Of a stretch of DNA of 37,197 nucleotides, positions 8,062-16,848 are shown piece by piece; positions within the stretch are counted from its first letter, which is position 1, and each line of letters starts with the position of its first letter. The position numbers and the translations under genes are program-made. The notes under the pieces were generated by a model. That model saw only the letters and a list, made by a program, of their open reading frames with translations. It made no database searches and was not told where the DNA came from. This stretch comes from Candidatus Zixiibacteriota bacterium (GTDB lineage: Bacteria > Zixibacteria > MSB-5A5 > GN15 > FEB-12): assembly GCA_040752815.1 (NCBI GenBank), contig JBFMGC010000027.1:1-37197 (forward strand), written 5' to 3'.

Positions 8062-9549
8062 TTACCGGGACATCAGCGATATGAGGTTCTGCAGCGTCTG
8101 TGTCATCAGCAGGCCGAACGGTTTCGGGTACACGCCGATCCAGAGTGTCAGCGCCATGAGCGGTGCGACAGTCAGAATCTCGCGAAGGTTGATCTCGGTC
8201 AGGAAGCCCCAGCGGGATTCATCGAACGGGCCGAGAAATACGCGCTGGACCATTCTCAGTAAATAGGCCGCGCCGAGCAGCACGCCCAGCACCGCGCCGC
8301 CGACAATCCACTTCTGCTCCAGCACACCGAACGAGCCGACAAAGATCATGAACTCCGAAATGAACCCCGACATACCGGGCAGGCCGAGCGAGCCCATCGC
8401 GAAAAACACCATGATTGCCGTGTAGACCGGAATCTTCGTGCCGAGTCCGCCGAAAGCGGCAATCTCACGGGTGTGGGCCCGGTCATAAATCACGCCCACC
8501 AGAAGGAACAGGGCGCCGGTGAGCAGGCCGTGCGAGATCATCTGGTACATGCAGCCGGCTATCGCCTGCTCCGAATTGTAGGCCGCCAGCGCCACCATAC
8601 AGAAGCCCATGTGCGATACCGATGAATACGCCACCAGCTTTTTCAGATCTTTCTGCGCCATCGAAACGAGCGCGCCGTAGATGATCCCGATCAGGCCAAG
8701 CAGAGCGATATAGAAAGCGCTGTCATGCAGTGCCGACGGGAACATCGGCCAGCTGATGCGCAGCATGGCGTACGTGCCCATTTTCAGCAACACCGCGGCC
8801 AGGATCACCGATACCGCCGTGGGCGCCTCGACATGCGCGTCCGGCAGCCAGGTATGGAACGGCCAGACAGGGACTTTGATCGCGAAGGCGATAAAGAAGA
8901 AGATGAAGCAGATCATCTGGAGCGTGTACGGCAGCATCGAACCCTGCTGAATGTGGGTCAAGATATTCAGCGTATGCGGCTCGCTGTTGAAATAGAGTAT
9001 CAGGATGGACACGAGCATGAAAATCGAGCCGAACAGGGTGTAGAGGAAGAACTTGATGGCGGCGTACTCTTTTCTCGGGCCGCCCCAGATGCCGATCAGG
9101 AAATACATTGGCACCAGCATGATCTCCCAGAACACGTAGAATAGGAAGAAATCGAGCGCCACGAATACACCCATCATGCCGGCTTCGAGCAGCAGGAAGA
9201 ACGCGAAGTACTCTTTCACCCGGTTTTCGATATTGAACGACGCCACCACCGATATCAACGACAGCAGTCCGGTCAACGCCAGCAAAGGCACCGAGATGCC
9301 GTCGGCGCCGAGATAATACTGCACGCTGAGCGCCGGCACCCAGTCGAACGGTCCCTCGACATAGGCCATCAAGTGCGATCCGGCATGGTTGTAGTAGTAG
9401 TCCACCAGGAGCCACAGCGACTGCACGCAGGGGATCGCGGCGAAGAAAGTCGTGGTCCAGCGCACCGCCCACTTGTTCTGTTTCGGCAGGAACATGACCA
9501 CGATCATCCCCACCAGCGGGATGAAGATCAATTGACTGAGTATGCCCAT
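8062..9549 (-). CDS. nuoM: NADH-quinone oxidoreductase subunit M
   Basis: A 495-residue antiporter-like subunit of the complex I membrane arm. Family marks are FWEIMLVPMYFLIGIWGG with the key glutamate, the amphipathic entrance IKVPVWPFHTWLPDAHVEAP, the helix KDLKKLVAYSSVSHMG, and MSGFISEFMIFVG, where a glutamate takes the helix-12 charge position as is normal for NuoM. GGAGG lies 11 bases before the ATG. It is preceded by nuoL (27-base gap) and followed by nuoN (4-base gap). Length and order are standard, and nothing suggests loss of function. Confidence 0.97.
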   Translation of the reverse strand: MGILSQLIFIPLVGMIVVMFLPKQNKWAVRWTTTFFAAIPCVQSLWLLVDYYYNHAGSHLMAYVEGPFDWVPALSVQYYLGADGISVPLLALTGLLSLISVVASFNIENRVKEYFAFFLLLEAGMMGVFVALDFFLFYVFWEIMLVPMYFLIGIWGGPRKEYAAIKFFLYTLFGSIFMLVSILILYFNSEPHTLNILTHIQQGSMLPYTLQMICFIFFFIAFAIKVPVWPFHTWLPDAHVEAPTAVSVILAAVLLKMGTYAMLRISWPMFPSALHDSAFYIALLGLIGIIYGALVSMAQKDLKKLVAYSSVSHMGFCMVALAAYNSEQAIAGCMYQMISHGLLTGALFLLVGVIYDRAHTREIAAFGGLGTKIPVYTAIMVFFAMGSLGLPGMSGFISEFMIFVGSFGVLEQKWIVGGAVLGVLLGAAYLLRMVQRVFLGPFDESRWGFLTEINLREILTVAPLMALTLWIGVYPKPFGLLMTQTLQNLISLMSR

Positions 9550-9576
9550 CTATTCGCTATCCTCCAGGTCTCTATC

Positions 9577-11664
9577 CTATTTGTCGCTCTCCGGCGTCTT
9601 GGCGGGCGCGGTTTCAACGGCGGGACGCCGCGCCGAAAGTCCAAGGAGCAAGGCACCCAACAGAAAGACCACGGCCATGAGCGGCCACCAGGCACTCGGC
9701 CAGAGTCTCGAAATTCCCAGAACCACAATCATCAACAGGATAAACAACGCATAGAACTGCACACCGCCAGACTGCAGGAAACGCAGCCCATGACCAATCT
9801 GCCTGACCACCCAACCGGAGCCGTTGACTGCACCGTCGACCACGTGCACGTCAAACACCTGCTTCGCCTCGGACCAGAAAACCGTGAACCAGGCCGAGCC
9901 GTTTACCAGGCCGTCGATAATCCAGATGTCAAAATTCCACAGCCAGCGGGTGAGCGCCATGACCGGACGAATCAAGATGAAGTCATAGAACTCATCGAAC
10001 CACCACTTGTGGTAAGACAGATTGTAGAGCGGCTTGAACGTCTCGGCGATCTTGTCCGCCGAGATGGCTTTCTTGTGGTAGATCAGCCAGGCCAGCGCAA
10101 TTCCCGCGAGACCGATGGCCACCGAGCCGACCATCAGCGGGATATTCCAGTGAATGTGATACGGCTCCCCGTGATAGACAAACGCCGGCATCCAGCCCGG
10201 TATCGCCACCCACCCGGCGCAGACAGAGAGGACGCCAAGAAAGATCAGCGGCCAGGTCATATTCGCCGGTGATTCGTGGGCATGCTCGTATCGGTGGTGG
10301 TCACGCGGCTCGCCGAAGAACGTCAGGAAGCAAAGACGCCACATGTAAAACGCGGTCATGAACGCGATCAGCAGCGTGAACACCATGAAGACTGGATGAC
10401 CCAACGTAGCGGCGACTATTTCATCTTTGGACCAGAACCCGGCCAGCGGGAATATGCCGGCGATGGCCGCCGACGCAATCAGAAAGGTCCACCCTGTTCT
10501 GGGCATCTTTTGGAGCAGGCCGCCCATGTCGCGAATGTCGTTGGTGTGCACGGCGTGAATCACTGACCCCGCGCCAAGGAAGAGCAGCCCTTTGAAGAAC
10601 GCGTGGGTCATCAGGTGAAACGTCCCCGCGTAGTAGCCGGGCGAATGATGGCCGTGGGCGGTATCGTAGCCGTACAGGCCGAGCGCCATGATCATGTAAC
10701 CGAGCTGGCTGACTGTCGAATAAGCGAGGATGCGTTTTATGTCGTTCTGCGTCAGGGCAATACTGGCGGCCAGGAACGATGTTATCAAGCCGATCGTAGC
10801 CACCACAAACGATGCCTCAGCCGAGCCGACGAAGATGTCCATAGTTCGTGCCACGAGATAGACTCCCGCAGCGACCATTGTAGCAGCATGGATCAGTGCC
10901 GAGACCGGCGTGGGGCCTTCCATGGCGTCGGGAAGCCAGACGTGCAGTGGAAATTGCGCGGATTTGCCTACTGCGCCGCAGAAGACACCAATCGCCGCGA
11001 TGACCAAAATCTCCGGAGCAATCGCGCCTCCGGATACCGCGGCGAAGACTTCATGGTAATTAAACGTCCCCGCATAGGTGCCGATCAAAAGGAGTCCGCC
11101 GATGAAGCCGAGGTCACCTATGCGAGTCGTTATGAAAGCTTTCTTGCCGGCATCGGCCGCAACTTTCTTCTCGAACCAGAAACCGATCAGCAGATACGAG
11201 GTCAGCCCGACCAGTTCCCAGAAGATGAAGATCATGAAGAAGTTGTTGGCCAGCACGAGACCGAGCATCGAAAACAGAAACAGCGAGAGATATGCAAAGA
11301 AGCGGCTGAACTTGGGATCACCGTGCATGTAGCCAAGTGAGTATATTTGCACGCAACTGCCGACCGTGGTTACTACCACCAGCATGATCGCGGTGAGGGG
11401 ATCGACTAATATGCCGATCTCCAGGTTGGCGCGCGAAAAGGCGGTCAGCAGCACCTTCCATTCGTAAGGGGTTACGTGCGCTCCGTGGGCGCCGGCGTAC
11501 TTGGCGATGGTCTCTATCAGCACCCCGATCGACATGACCCAGCCGAGGACGATCATCCCGATGGCGAATCCCGAGGCCAATTTTTCCCGCCAGCGCAAGA
11601 AAAACACAATCATCAGGAACGAGAAGAGCTGGAGCAGCGGAATCAGGTATGAGAGTTCGGTCAT
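9577..11664 (-). CDS. nuoL: NADH-quinone oxidoreductase subunit L
   Basis: A 695-residue subunit at the tip of the complex I membrane arm. The antiporter-like core (about residues 80-500) contains FIFWELVGLTSYLLIGFW, the channel segment KSAQFPLHVWLPDAMEGPTP, NDIKRILAYSTVSQLG, and the helix-12 lysine in FWSKDEIV. The C-terminal third holds the long lateral helix that runs along NuoM and NuoN, then a last membrane anchor (about 655-680) and a polar tail. A histidine-rich stretch near residues 435-450 (EPRDHHRYEHAHES) is a common variable loop. nuoK ends 9 bases upstream. The protein is somewhat longer than the 613-residue E. coli form, mostly in the C-terminal region. Confidence 0.97.
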   Translation of the reverse strand: MTELSYLIPLLQLFSFLMIVFFLRWREKLASGFAIGMIVLGWVMSIGVLIETIAKYAGAHGAHVTPYEWKVLLTAFSRANLEIGILVDPLTAIMLVVVTTVGSCVQIYSLGYMHGDPKFSRFFAYLSLFLFSMLGLVLANNFFMIFIFWELVGLTSYLLIGFWFEKKVAADAGKKAFITTRIGDLGFIGGLLLIGTYAGTFNYHEVFAAVSGGAIAPEILVIAAIGVFCGAVGKSAQFPLHVWLPDAMEGPTPVSALIHAATMVAAGVYLVARTMDIFVGSAEASFVVATIGLITSFLAASIALTQNDIKRILAYSTVSQLGYMIMALGLYGYDTAHGHHSPGYYAGTFHLMTHAFFKGLLFLGAGSVIHAVHTNDIRDMGGLLQKMPRTGWTFLIASAAIAGIFPLAGFWSKDEIVAATLGHPVFMVFTLLIAFMTAFYMWRLCFLTFFGEPRDHHRYEHAHESPANMTWPLIFLGVLSVCAGWVAIPGWMPAFVYHGEPYHIHWNIPLMVGSVAIGLAGIALAWLIYHKKAISADKIAETFKPLYNLSYHKWWFDEFYDFILIRPVMALTRWLWNFDIWIIDGLVNGSAWFTVFWSEAKQVFDVHVVDGAVNGSGWVVRQIGHGLRFLQSGGVQFYALFILLMIVVLGISRLWPSAWWPLMAVVFLLGALLLGLSARRPAVETAPAKTPESDK

Positions 11665-11673
11665 CGCGGCGCC

Positions 11674-11973
11674 CTACCACTTCATAATCGAATAATTCTC
11701 GGTCTCGATACCGCGCCAGTTCCGGTAAACGAGCAGCACGATCGCCAGACCGACTGTCGCCTCAGCCGCCGCAACAACTACTATGAAGATCGCGAACATC
11801 TGTCCGGCGAGGCTGTCGGTCATCACGTACCGATTGAATGTGACCAGATTTATGTTGGCGGCGTTGAACATCAGTTCCAAAGACATCAAAATGCCGACCG
11901 TATTGCGCCGGGTAATGACACCGAACAGCCCGATTCCGAAAAGCACTGCCGCCAGCATCAGGTAGTACTGCAT
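11674..11973 (-). CDS. nuoK: NADH-quinone oxidoreductase subunit K
   Basis: A 99-residue, three-helix complex I membrane subunit of exactly the usual length. The two membrane glutamates needed for proton movement are present: E33 in MSLELMFNAANIN and E71 in VVAAAEATVGLA, matching E36 and E72 of E. coli. The start overlaps the nuoJ stop by one base (TGATG), giving tight coupling. NuoK links the quinone-site module (NuoH, NuoA, NuoJ) to NuoN. Confidence 0.97.
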   Translation of the reverse strand: MQYYLMLAAVLFGIGLFGVITRRNTVGILMSLELMFNAANINLVTFNRYVMTDSLAGQMFAIFIVVVAAAEATVGLAIVLLVYRNWRGIETENYSIMKW

Positions 11974-12491
11974 CAGGCGCTCTCCTTTCGAGCCAGCACA
12001 ATCGCGCCGATCATCGCTGCCAGCAGCAGCACGGAGACCACCTCGAACGGCAGCATGAACTGGGTCAGGAGCAGCTTACCGATAGTCAGGATATTGTTCT
12101 CCGGCAGGGCGGCCTCGGCCATCTGCCAGACCTGGGCCTTAGTGGTCAGCTTGATAACGAACAAGACGCCCACTGCGAATACCACGCAGGCCAGCAGCGC
12201 CACACCTGCTTTCTGATTCGTCATAACGATCTTTCTGGAGGCCAGGTTTGAAGTCAGCATTATCGCGAAGACCATGAGGATCGCCACCGCACCCACGTAA
12301 ATAAGCACCTGCGCAGCCGCCAGGAACTCGGCGCTCAGCAGAACGAAAATCCCCGCTACCCCGGACAGGCAGAGTATCAGAAAAATGGCGCAGTGGAAGA
12401 TATTCCGAAGGGACACGACCATAAATCCCGAAACCAGGATGACAATCGAGAACACCCAGAACACAAAGCCGGGTTGAGCGGTCTCAGCCAT
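11973..12491 (-). CDS. nuoJ: NADH-quinone oxidoreductase subunit J
   Basis: A 172-residue complex I membrane subunit with five membrane helices. The AAAQVLIYVGAVAILMVFAIMLT stretch, the third helix that carries the pi-bulge and flips during turnover, is well conserved. The open frame reaches 12578, but ATG 12491 (MAETAQPG) is chosen: the residues before it are a run of Arg and Pro and are antisense-like in character. This start overlaps the end of nuoI by 8 bases, in keeping with the rest of the operon. Confidence 0.95.
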   Translation of the reverse strand: MAETAQPGFVFWVFSIVILVSGFMVVSLRNIFHCAIFLILCLSGVAGIFVLLSAEFLAAAQVLIYVGAVAILMVFAIMLTSNLASRKIVMTNQKAGVALLACVVFAVGVLFVIKLTTKAQVWQMAEAALPENNILTIGKLLLTQFMLPFEVVSVLLLAAMIGAIVLARKESA

Positions 12492-13056
12492 GGCTCTCCT
12501 CCGGGCTGGACGCCGACGGGGCGGGCGGATCGACCGGTGACGCCTGGGCCGGAGCGGACGCCGTGGCAACTGCGGCAACTTTCGGCGCGGCTTCTTTAGG
12601 CGCTTTCTTCTTGCGGGTATCGATATAGTCCACGTCGCGTCCCACTTCCTGCAGTTTCTTCACGTCCCAGATCAGATCGTCTTTGTTGAGAGCGGAAAAC
12701 TCATATTTCGAGGCCATCTTGATCGCACTGAAGTTACAGGCTTCCTCACACAGGCCGCAGAAACAGCAGAGGCCGAAATCGATGTCAAAAGACTTGAGCA
12801 CACGTTTTTTGTCTTCGCCGCGGGGGGCATCAATTCGGATGGCCGCAGTAGGACACGCCTGCATGCAGAGCAGACACGACGTACAATTAAGCTCACCGGT
12901 CTCCTTGTCGGAGAGCAGCACGACAATGCCGCGCGAGCGCTCCGGCATCGGCCACTTTTCCTCCGGATATTGGATGGTGACGGCGTGCTTGCCCAGATGC
13001 TTGCCGGTGATCTGCATCCCCTTGAGAAGATTCCACATGTCTTTCAGCACACCCAT
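12484..13056 (-). CDS. nuoI: NADH-quinone oxidoreductase subunit I, with an Ala/Pro-rich C-terminal tail
   Basis: A 190-residue peripheral-arm subunit carrying clusters N6a and N6b on the electron path to the quinone site. Two [4Fe-4S] motifs are complete: C58-x2-C61-x2-C64-x3-C68 and C97-x2-C100-x2-C103-x3-C107. The core ends near residue 145. A low-complexity tail of about 43 residues rich in A, P, S and K follows (KKKAPKEAAPKVAAV onward), which typical NuoI proteins lack or have only short. In an 11-subunit complex without NuoEFG, the exposed face of NuoI is where an alternative donor could dock, so the tail is of interest. That link is inference. Confidence 0.96.
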   Translation of the reverse strand: MGVLKDMWNLLKGMQITGKHLGKHAVTIQYPEEKWPMPERSRGIVVLLSDKETGELNCTSCLLCMQACPTAAIRIDAPRGEDKKRVLKSFDIDFGLCCFCGLCEEACNFSAIKMASKYEFSALNKDDLIWDVKKLQEVGRDVDYIDTRKKKAPKEAAPKVAAVATASAPAQASPVDPPAPSASSPEESHG

Positions 13057-13074
13057 ATCAAGACCAACCCATCG

Positions 13075-14145
13075 CTACCAGTACCAGCCCAGTTGTTTCA
13101 TCAGAGCGGCCAGAATCAGATTGCCGAAAGTCACCGGCACGAGGAATTTCCAGGCGAACTCCATCAGTTGATCGACCCGCAGACGCGGGTAGGTCCAGCG
13201 AAACAGCATCAGCAGCAGGACTACCGCCAGGGTTTTGATGAGGAACCATAGCCACGACGGCAACCAGGGGCCGTCCCAGCCGCCCAGAAACAGCGTCACG
13301 GCTATCGCCGAGACAGTAAACATGTTGACAAACTCGGCCAGGAAAAACATGGCAAACTTCATCCCGGAGTACTCGACATTGAACCCGGCCACCAGTTCCT
13401 GTTCCGCTTCTGGAATGTCAAACGGCGTGCGGTTGGCCTCGGCGGTGGCGGCCACGATGTAGGTGAGAAAGGCGATCGGGCCGAACGGGACGCGGAAAAT
13501 GAACCAGTTGAATATGCCGAGGCCGTTCTGCGACTCGACTATATCCACCATCGAGAGCGAGCCCGCGAATACCACCACCGTGAGGATCGATGCCACCATC
13601 GGCACCTCGTACGAGATCACCTGTGCCGCCGAACGCATTCCACCGAGCAGGGCGTACTTGTTGTTCGAGCCCCACCCCGCCATAAGCAGCGCGATAATAG
13701 TGAATGTAGTCACCGCCATGATGTACAGGATACCTATGTTCAGGTCGGCGACAATCAACCCGTCCCCGAAGGGGATGCAAATATACGCGAGAAACGCCGC
13801 GACAAAACACATGACAGGCGCCCAGAAGAAGACAAACTTGTCGCGGGCATCGATGGTGACATCCTCTTTCTGCAGAAGTTTGATGGCGTCGGCGATGGTC
13901 TGATACCAGCCGTGCCAGCCGTTGCGCATCGGTCCGTATCGCTGTTGGATATGACCGGCGATCTTTCGCTCCCACCACACGAGAAAGAGCGCCACCAGCG
14001 CGAGCACCCCGAACACGACCACGCTGAGCCCGGTGTAGCTGATTACCATGACCCAGAGCGGCGAGAGACCGGTATCGGCCAGGAGCTGATATGCCCAGCG
14101 AAAGATGTCCGCCAACTCAAGGGAAACGAGCGCCAGGGGAATCAT
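13075..14145 (-). CDS. nuoH: NADH-quinone oxidoreductase subunit H
   Basis: A 356-residue complex I membrane subunit forming much of the quinone-binding chamber together with NuoD and NuoB. Family hallmarks are WWERKIAGHIQQRYGPMRNG near the N-terminus, the cytoplasmic LLQKEDV stretch, GWGSNNKYALLGGMR and the acidic loop TPFDIPEAEQELVAGFNVEY. About eight membrane helices are visible. The start overlaps the nuoD stop by 4 bases (ATGA). nuoG, which precedes nuoH in the 14-gene operon of many bacteria, is missing here: nuoD is followed directly by nuoH. Confidence 0.97.
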   Translation of the reverse strand: MIPLALVSLELADIFRWAYQLLADTGLSPLWVMVISYTGLSVVVFGVLALVALFLVWWERKIAGHIQQRYGPMRNGWHGWYQTIADAIKLLQKEDVTIDARDKFVFFWAPVMCFVAAFLAYICIPFGDGLIVADLNIGILYIMAVTTFTIIALLMAGWGSNNKYALLGGMRSAAQVISYEVPMVASILTVVVFAGSLSMVDIVESQNGLGIFNWFIFRVPFGPIAFLTYIVAATAEANRTPFDIPEAEQELVAGFNVEYSGMKFAMFFLAEFVNMFTVSAIAVTLFLGGWDGPWLPSWLWFLIKTLAVVLLLMLFRWTYPRLRVDQLMEFAWKFLVPVTFGNLILAALMKQLGWYW

Positions 14146-15251
14146 CTATCCACCTCCGGCAGGATGACGTCAAACGTCGCGAAAATCGCCACCAGATCGG
14201 CGATCAGGTATCCCTTGCCGCGCACAATCTCCGGCAGGAACTGAAGCTGGTTGAACGATCCGCCCCGGGTCTTCACGCGCACCGGTTTTTCGGAACCGTC
14301 GGATACCAGATAGACACCCATCTCGCCGCGCGAGTTTTCGATTCGCACATACACCTCGCCCGGCGGCGGCTTGAATTTCGCTTTGACCTTGGCGCGGACT
14401 TCACCTTCCGGCAGACCGTCGAGCGCCTGCGAGACAATCTTCAGAGATTGGCGTATTTCCTCAAGTCGGACCAGGTATCGGTCATAGTTGTCGCCGTTCC
14501 ACCGTATGGGGATATCGAAGTCGAACTTGTTGTAGATCGAATACGGGTCATCGCGGCGCAGGTCGTATTTCACTCCCGATGCTCGCAGCACCGGCCCGGA
14601 TACTCCCCAGGCTATCGCTTGCCGCGGATCGGCACAACCGACCCCTTTCATGCGGGCCAGCCAGATCGGATTCTCGTTAAGAATACCCTCATACTCGGGG
14701 AGCTTGCTTTCGATGATTTTGATCGCCTCGCGGCACTTGGGGACAAATTCCGGGGGAATGTCACGCGATACCCCGCCAATGCGGATGTAGTTGTATGTCA
14801 GGCGCTGGCCGCAGGTCATCTCGAACAAATCCATGATCAGCTCGCGCTCACGGAGACCGTACAGAAACGGCGTCAGCGCGCCGACATCCATCGCGGTGGT
14901 GCCAAAGAAGATCAGGTGCGACGCCACCCGGTTGAGCTCGAGCATGATCACACGCAGATACTCGGCCCGCTCGGGGACTTCGATCTGCGCCAGCTTTTCG
15001 GCGGCCAGCGAAAAGACATAGTTGCATGACATCGCCGTCACATACTCGAACCGATCCAGTATCGGGATGCACATCGGGTAGGTCCGGTTCTCGCAGATCT
15101 TTTCAATCGAGCGGTGGAGATACCCCACATACGGCACCACATCCATCACCTTCTCACCGTCCATGGTCAAGAGCAGTCGACACACCCCGTGGGTCGAGGG
15201 GTGGTGCGGCCCCATGTTGATCTGGTATTCCTCGGTGTGCAGTTCCGGCAT
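14142..15251 (-). CDS. nuoD: NADH-quinone oxidoreductase subunit D
   Basis: A 369-residue 49-kDa-type subunit, related to [NiFe] hydrogenase large subunits but without metal ligands, that lines the quinone cavity. The N-terminal hairpin NMGPHHPSTHGVCRL carries the conserved quinone-contact histidine. Other family segments are GYLHRSIEK, GPVLRASGVKYDLRRDDPYS, RGGSFNQLQFLPEI and the C-terminal IFATFDVILPEVDR. It is a separate gene from nuoC, unlike the fused nuoCD of E. coli, and starts 3 bases after the nuoC stop. Confidence 0.97.
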   Translation of the reverse strand: MPELHTEEYQINMGPHHPSTHGVCRLLLTMDGEKVMDVVPYVGYLHRSIEKICENRTYPMCIPILDRFEYVTAMSCNYVFSLAAEKLAQIEVPERAEYLRVIMLELNRVASHLIFFGTTAMDVGALTPFLYGLRERELIMDLFEMTCGQRLTYNYIRIGGVSRDIPPEFVPKCREAIKIIESKLPEYEGILNENPIWLARMKGVGCADPRQAIAWGVSGPVLRASGVKYDLRRDDPYSIYNKFDFDIPIRWNGDNYDRYLVRLEEIRQSLKIVSQALDGLPEGEVRAKVKAKFKPPPGEVYVRIENSRGEMGVYLVSDGSEKPVRVKTRGGSFNQLQFLPEIVRGKGYLIADLVAIFATFDVILPEVDR

Positions 15252-15254
15252 GGC

Positions 15255-15725
15255 TTACAGCTCCGGCATCCGGATAAAATCGGGGGCGTCCCAGTTTTTC
15301 AGCATCGGATGACCCTGGTCCCAGTCATCGGGCAGAAGCAGCGGTCTGAGATCGGGATGGTTTCTGATCTCGATCCCGTACAGCTCATTCATTTCGCGCT
15401 CATACCAGTTGGCGGCCGGCCAGACCGAAGTGATGGTCTCCGCCGAGGGATTTTCGTATCCGAGGGCGAGCTTGAAATCCAACCTGAGATGTTTGGTCAT
15501 GGACGCTATTGAGTACACTACCTCCAGCCGTTGGCGGGTATCGACTCCGCCCAGATTGCAGAGAAAGTCGAACTTGAGCTGGGGGTCGTCACGCAGATGA
15601 CGGGCCGTGTCCACGAGATCTTCCGGCTTGACCTCGAACATCGGTTCGGCCCGTCCGGTATCGAGCAAGGTCAGCTTGCCGTCGAAGTTGGCCTGGATAT
15701 ATGCGGTCAGTTCCTGCTGCGTCAT
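15255..15725 (-). CDS. nuoC: NADH-quinone oxidoreductase subunit C
   Basis: A 156-residue 30-kDa-type structural subunit of the peripheral arm. The signature region WYEREMNELYGIEIRNHPDLRPLLLPDDW is present near the C-terminus (residues about 107-136). It holds no cofactor; it stabilises NuoD and NuoB around the last iron-sulfur cluster. The gene lies one base after nuoB and three before nuoD, so the three are almost certainly translated together. Confidence 0.96.
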   Translation of the reverse strand: MTQQELTAYIQANFDGKLTLLDTGRAEPMFEVKPEDLVDTARHLRDDPQLKFDFLCNLGGVDTRQRLEVVYSIASMTKHLRLDFKLALGYENPSAETITSVWPAANWYEREMNELYGIEIRNHPDLRPLLLPDDWDQGHPMLKNWDAPDFIRMPEL

Positions 15726-15726
15726 G

Positions 15727-16239
15727 CTACTTTTCTTGCCACTCCGACAACTTCTGTTTCCTTATCTTCTCCTGCAGGTGGAGGCAACCCTCCAGTAGTG
15801 ATTCGGGCCGGGGCGGGCATCCGGGAATATAGATATCCACCGGAACGATATGGTCGATCCCCTTCTCGACCGAGTAGCTGTCATAGTAGAACGGGCCGCC
15901 CTTGACCGTGCAACCGCCCATCGCGATTACGTAGCGCGGCTCGGACATCTGATCGTAGAGACGGCGGAGCCGTGGGGCCATCTTCTTGGTGATCGTGCCG
16001 GCAGCGATAATCAGGTCGGCCTGGCGCGGCGAGGCGCGGAAAATCATGCCGAGGCGATCAAAGTCGTAGCGTGATGCGCCCGTGCACATAAGTTCGATCG
16101 CACAACAGGCGGTACCGAACAGCAGATACCAGAGCGACTTGGAGCGCCCGAAATTCAGCACTGCCTCGAGATTAGTGGCCACAATCGCGCCCCCGGGGAT
16201 GCTCTCGGTATAGACCGGCAGCTTCTTGATTAGACCCAC
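15727..16239 (-). CDS. nuoB: NADH-quinone oxidoreductase subunit B (cluster N2 carrier)
   Basis: A 170-residue subunit holding the terminal [4Fe-4S] cluster N2, which hands electrons to quinone. All four ligands are present: the adjacent C45 and C46 (GTACCAIE), C110 (MGGC) and C141 (GCPPRP). The GTG start at 16239 is chosen: it follows a GGGGAG ribosome-binding site by about 9 bases, overlaps the end of nuoA, and gives the family's usual N-terminus. The frame stays open to 16458, but that part is antisense-like and matches nothing. Confidence 0.96.
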   Translation of the reverse strand: MGLIKKLPVYTESIPGGAIVATNLEAVLNFGRSKSLWYLLFGTACCAIELMCTGASRYDFDRLGMIFRASPRQADLIIAAGTITKKMAPRLRRLYDQMSEPRYVIAMGGCTVKGGPFYYDSYSVEKGIDHIVPVDIYIPGCPPRPESLLEGCLHLQEKIRKQKLSEWQEK

Positions 16240-16589
16240 TTGAGCACTCCCCGCTTCCAGGCGTAATACAGACCGTAAAACAGAATCGCGATGAATATGA
16301 CCATCTCGATCAGGGCGAACATCTCCAACTGTCCGAAAGCGACTGCCCAGGGAAACAAGAAAACGACCTCGACATCGAAGATCACAAAGATCAGCGCGAA
16401 GATATAAAACCGGGGATTGAACTTGATCCAGGAATCGCCGATCGGTTCCTCGGCGCATTCGTAGGCCAGCCCTTTCGCGGCGTACGGATTGCGCGGCCGA
16501 ATCAGCCGCGCCAGGAAAAAGGTAAACAGGACAATTCCTGTCCCGACTACAAGAAATATAAGAATCGACAGATATTCCGACACTATCAT
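16230..16589 (-). CDS. nuoA: NADH-quinone oxidoreductase subunit A
   Basis: A 119-residue, three-helix complex I membrane subunit and the first gene of the operon. The conserved cytoplasmic loop [20 protein letters not shown] (residues about 43-62) follows helix 1 and leads to the acidic helix-2 region [18 protein letters not shown] 16589 is preferred over 16622 because the shorter form begins just before helix 1, as is normal. It overlaps nuoB by 10 bases. The spacer upstream (16590-16848) should hold the operon promoter, but no box pair stands out. Confidence 0.96.
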   Translation of the reverse strand: MIVSEYLSILIFLVVGTGIVLFTFFLARLIRPRNPYAAKGLAYECAEEPIGDSWIKFNPRFYIFALIFVIFDVEVVFLFPWAVAFGQLEMFALIEMVIFIAILFYGLYYAWKRGVLKWV

Positions 16590-16848
16590 CAGCCTTTCGG
16601 CCCGAACGGCCACGTAATGCATGTGACCGTTTTCACAATTAGAATGTGGAAGAAAGCCGGAATCGTTTTTAAGTCAAGAGATTTTTCCCGCCCCTTCGCG
16701 GACACCAGCAGGTGTGACTGGCACCAATGGATGTTCGTACCATACAAGGAATTAACTCTAGGGGCAATTCCCGGTACGGACCCTCCCCATTGCTGTCCGC
16801 CTGCCGGTCCAGTTGTCCACTTACGCCCTCGGGCGAAATCCCACTCTT
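16590..16848 (-). other. Spacer between the multiheme cytochrome gene and nuoA
   Basis: No gene is seen. A minus-strand TTGACT at 16672-16677 resembles a -35 box, but no -10 box lies at the right distance. The nuo operon promoter is probably here because the preceding gene ends 260 bases before nuoA. A regulator-dependent promoter would fit the lack of consensus boxes. Confidence 0.35.

Noticed and set aside
16672-16677. TTGACT as the -35 box of the nuo operon
   Set aside because: No -10-like hexamer lies 15-19 bases downstream on the minus strand; the next plausible one is 28 bases away.
16824-16835. CGCCC/GGGCG stem after the nine-heme cytochrome gene as a terminator
   Set aside because: Stem of four to five pairs with a very small loop and no T-tract; too weak to support a call.
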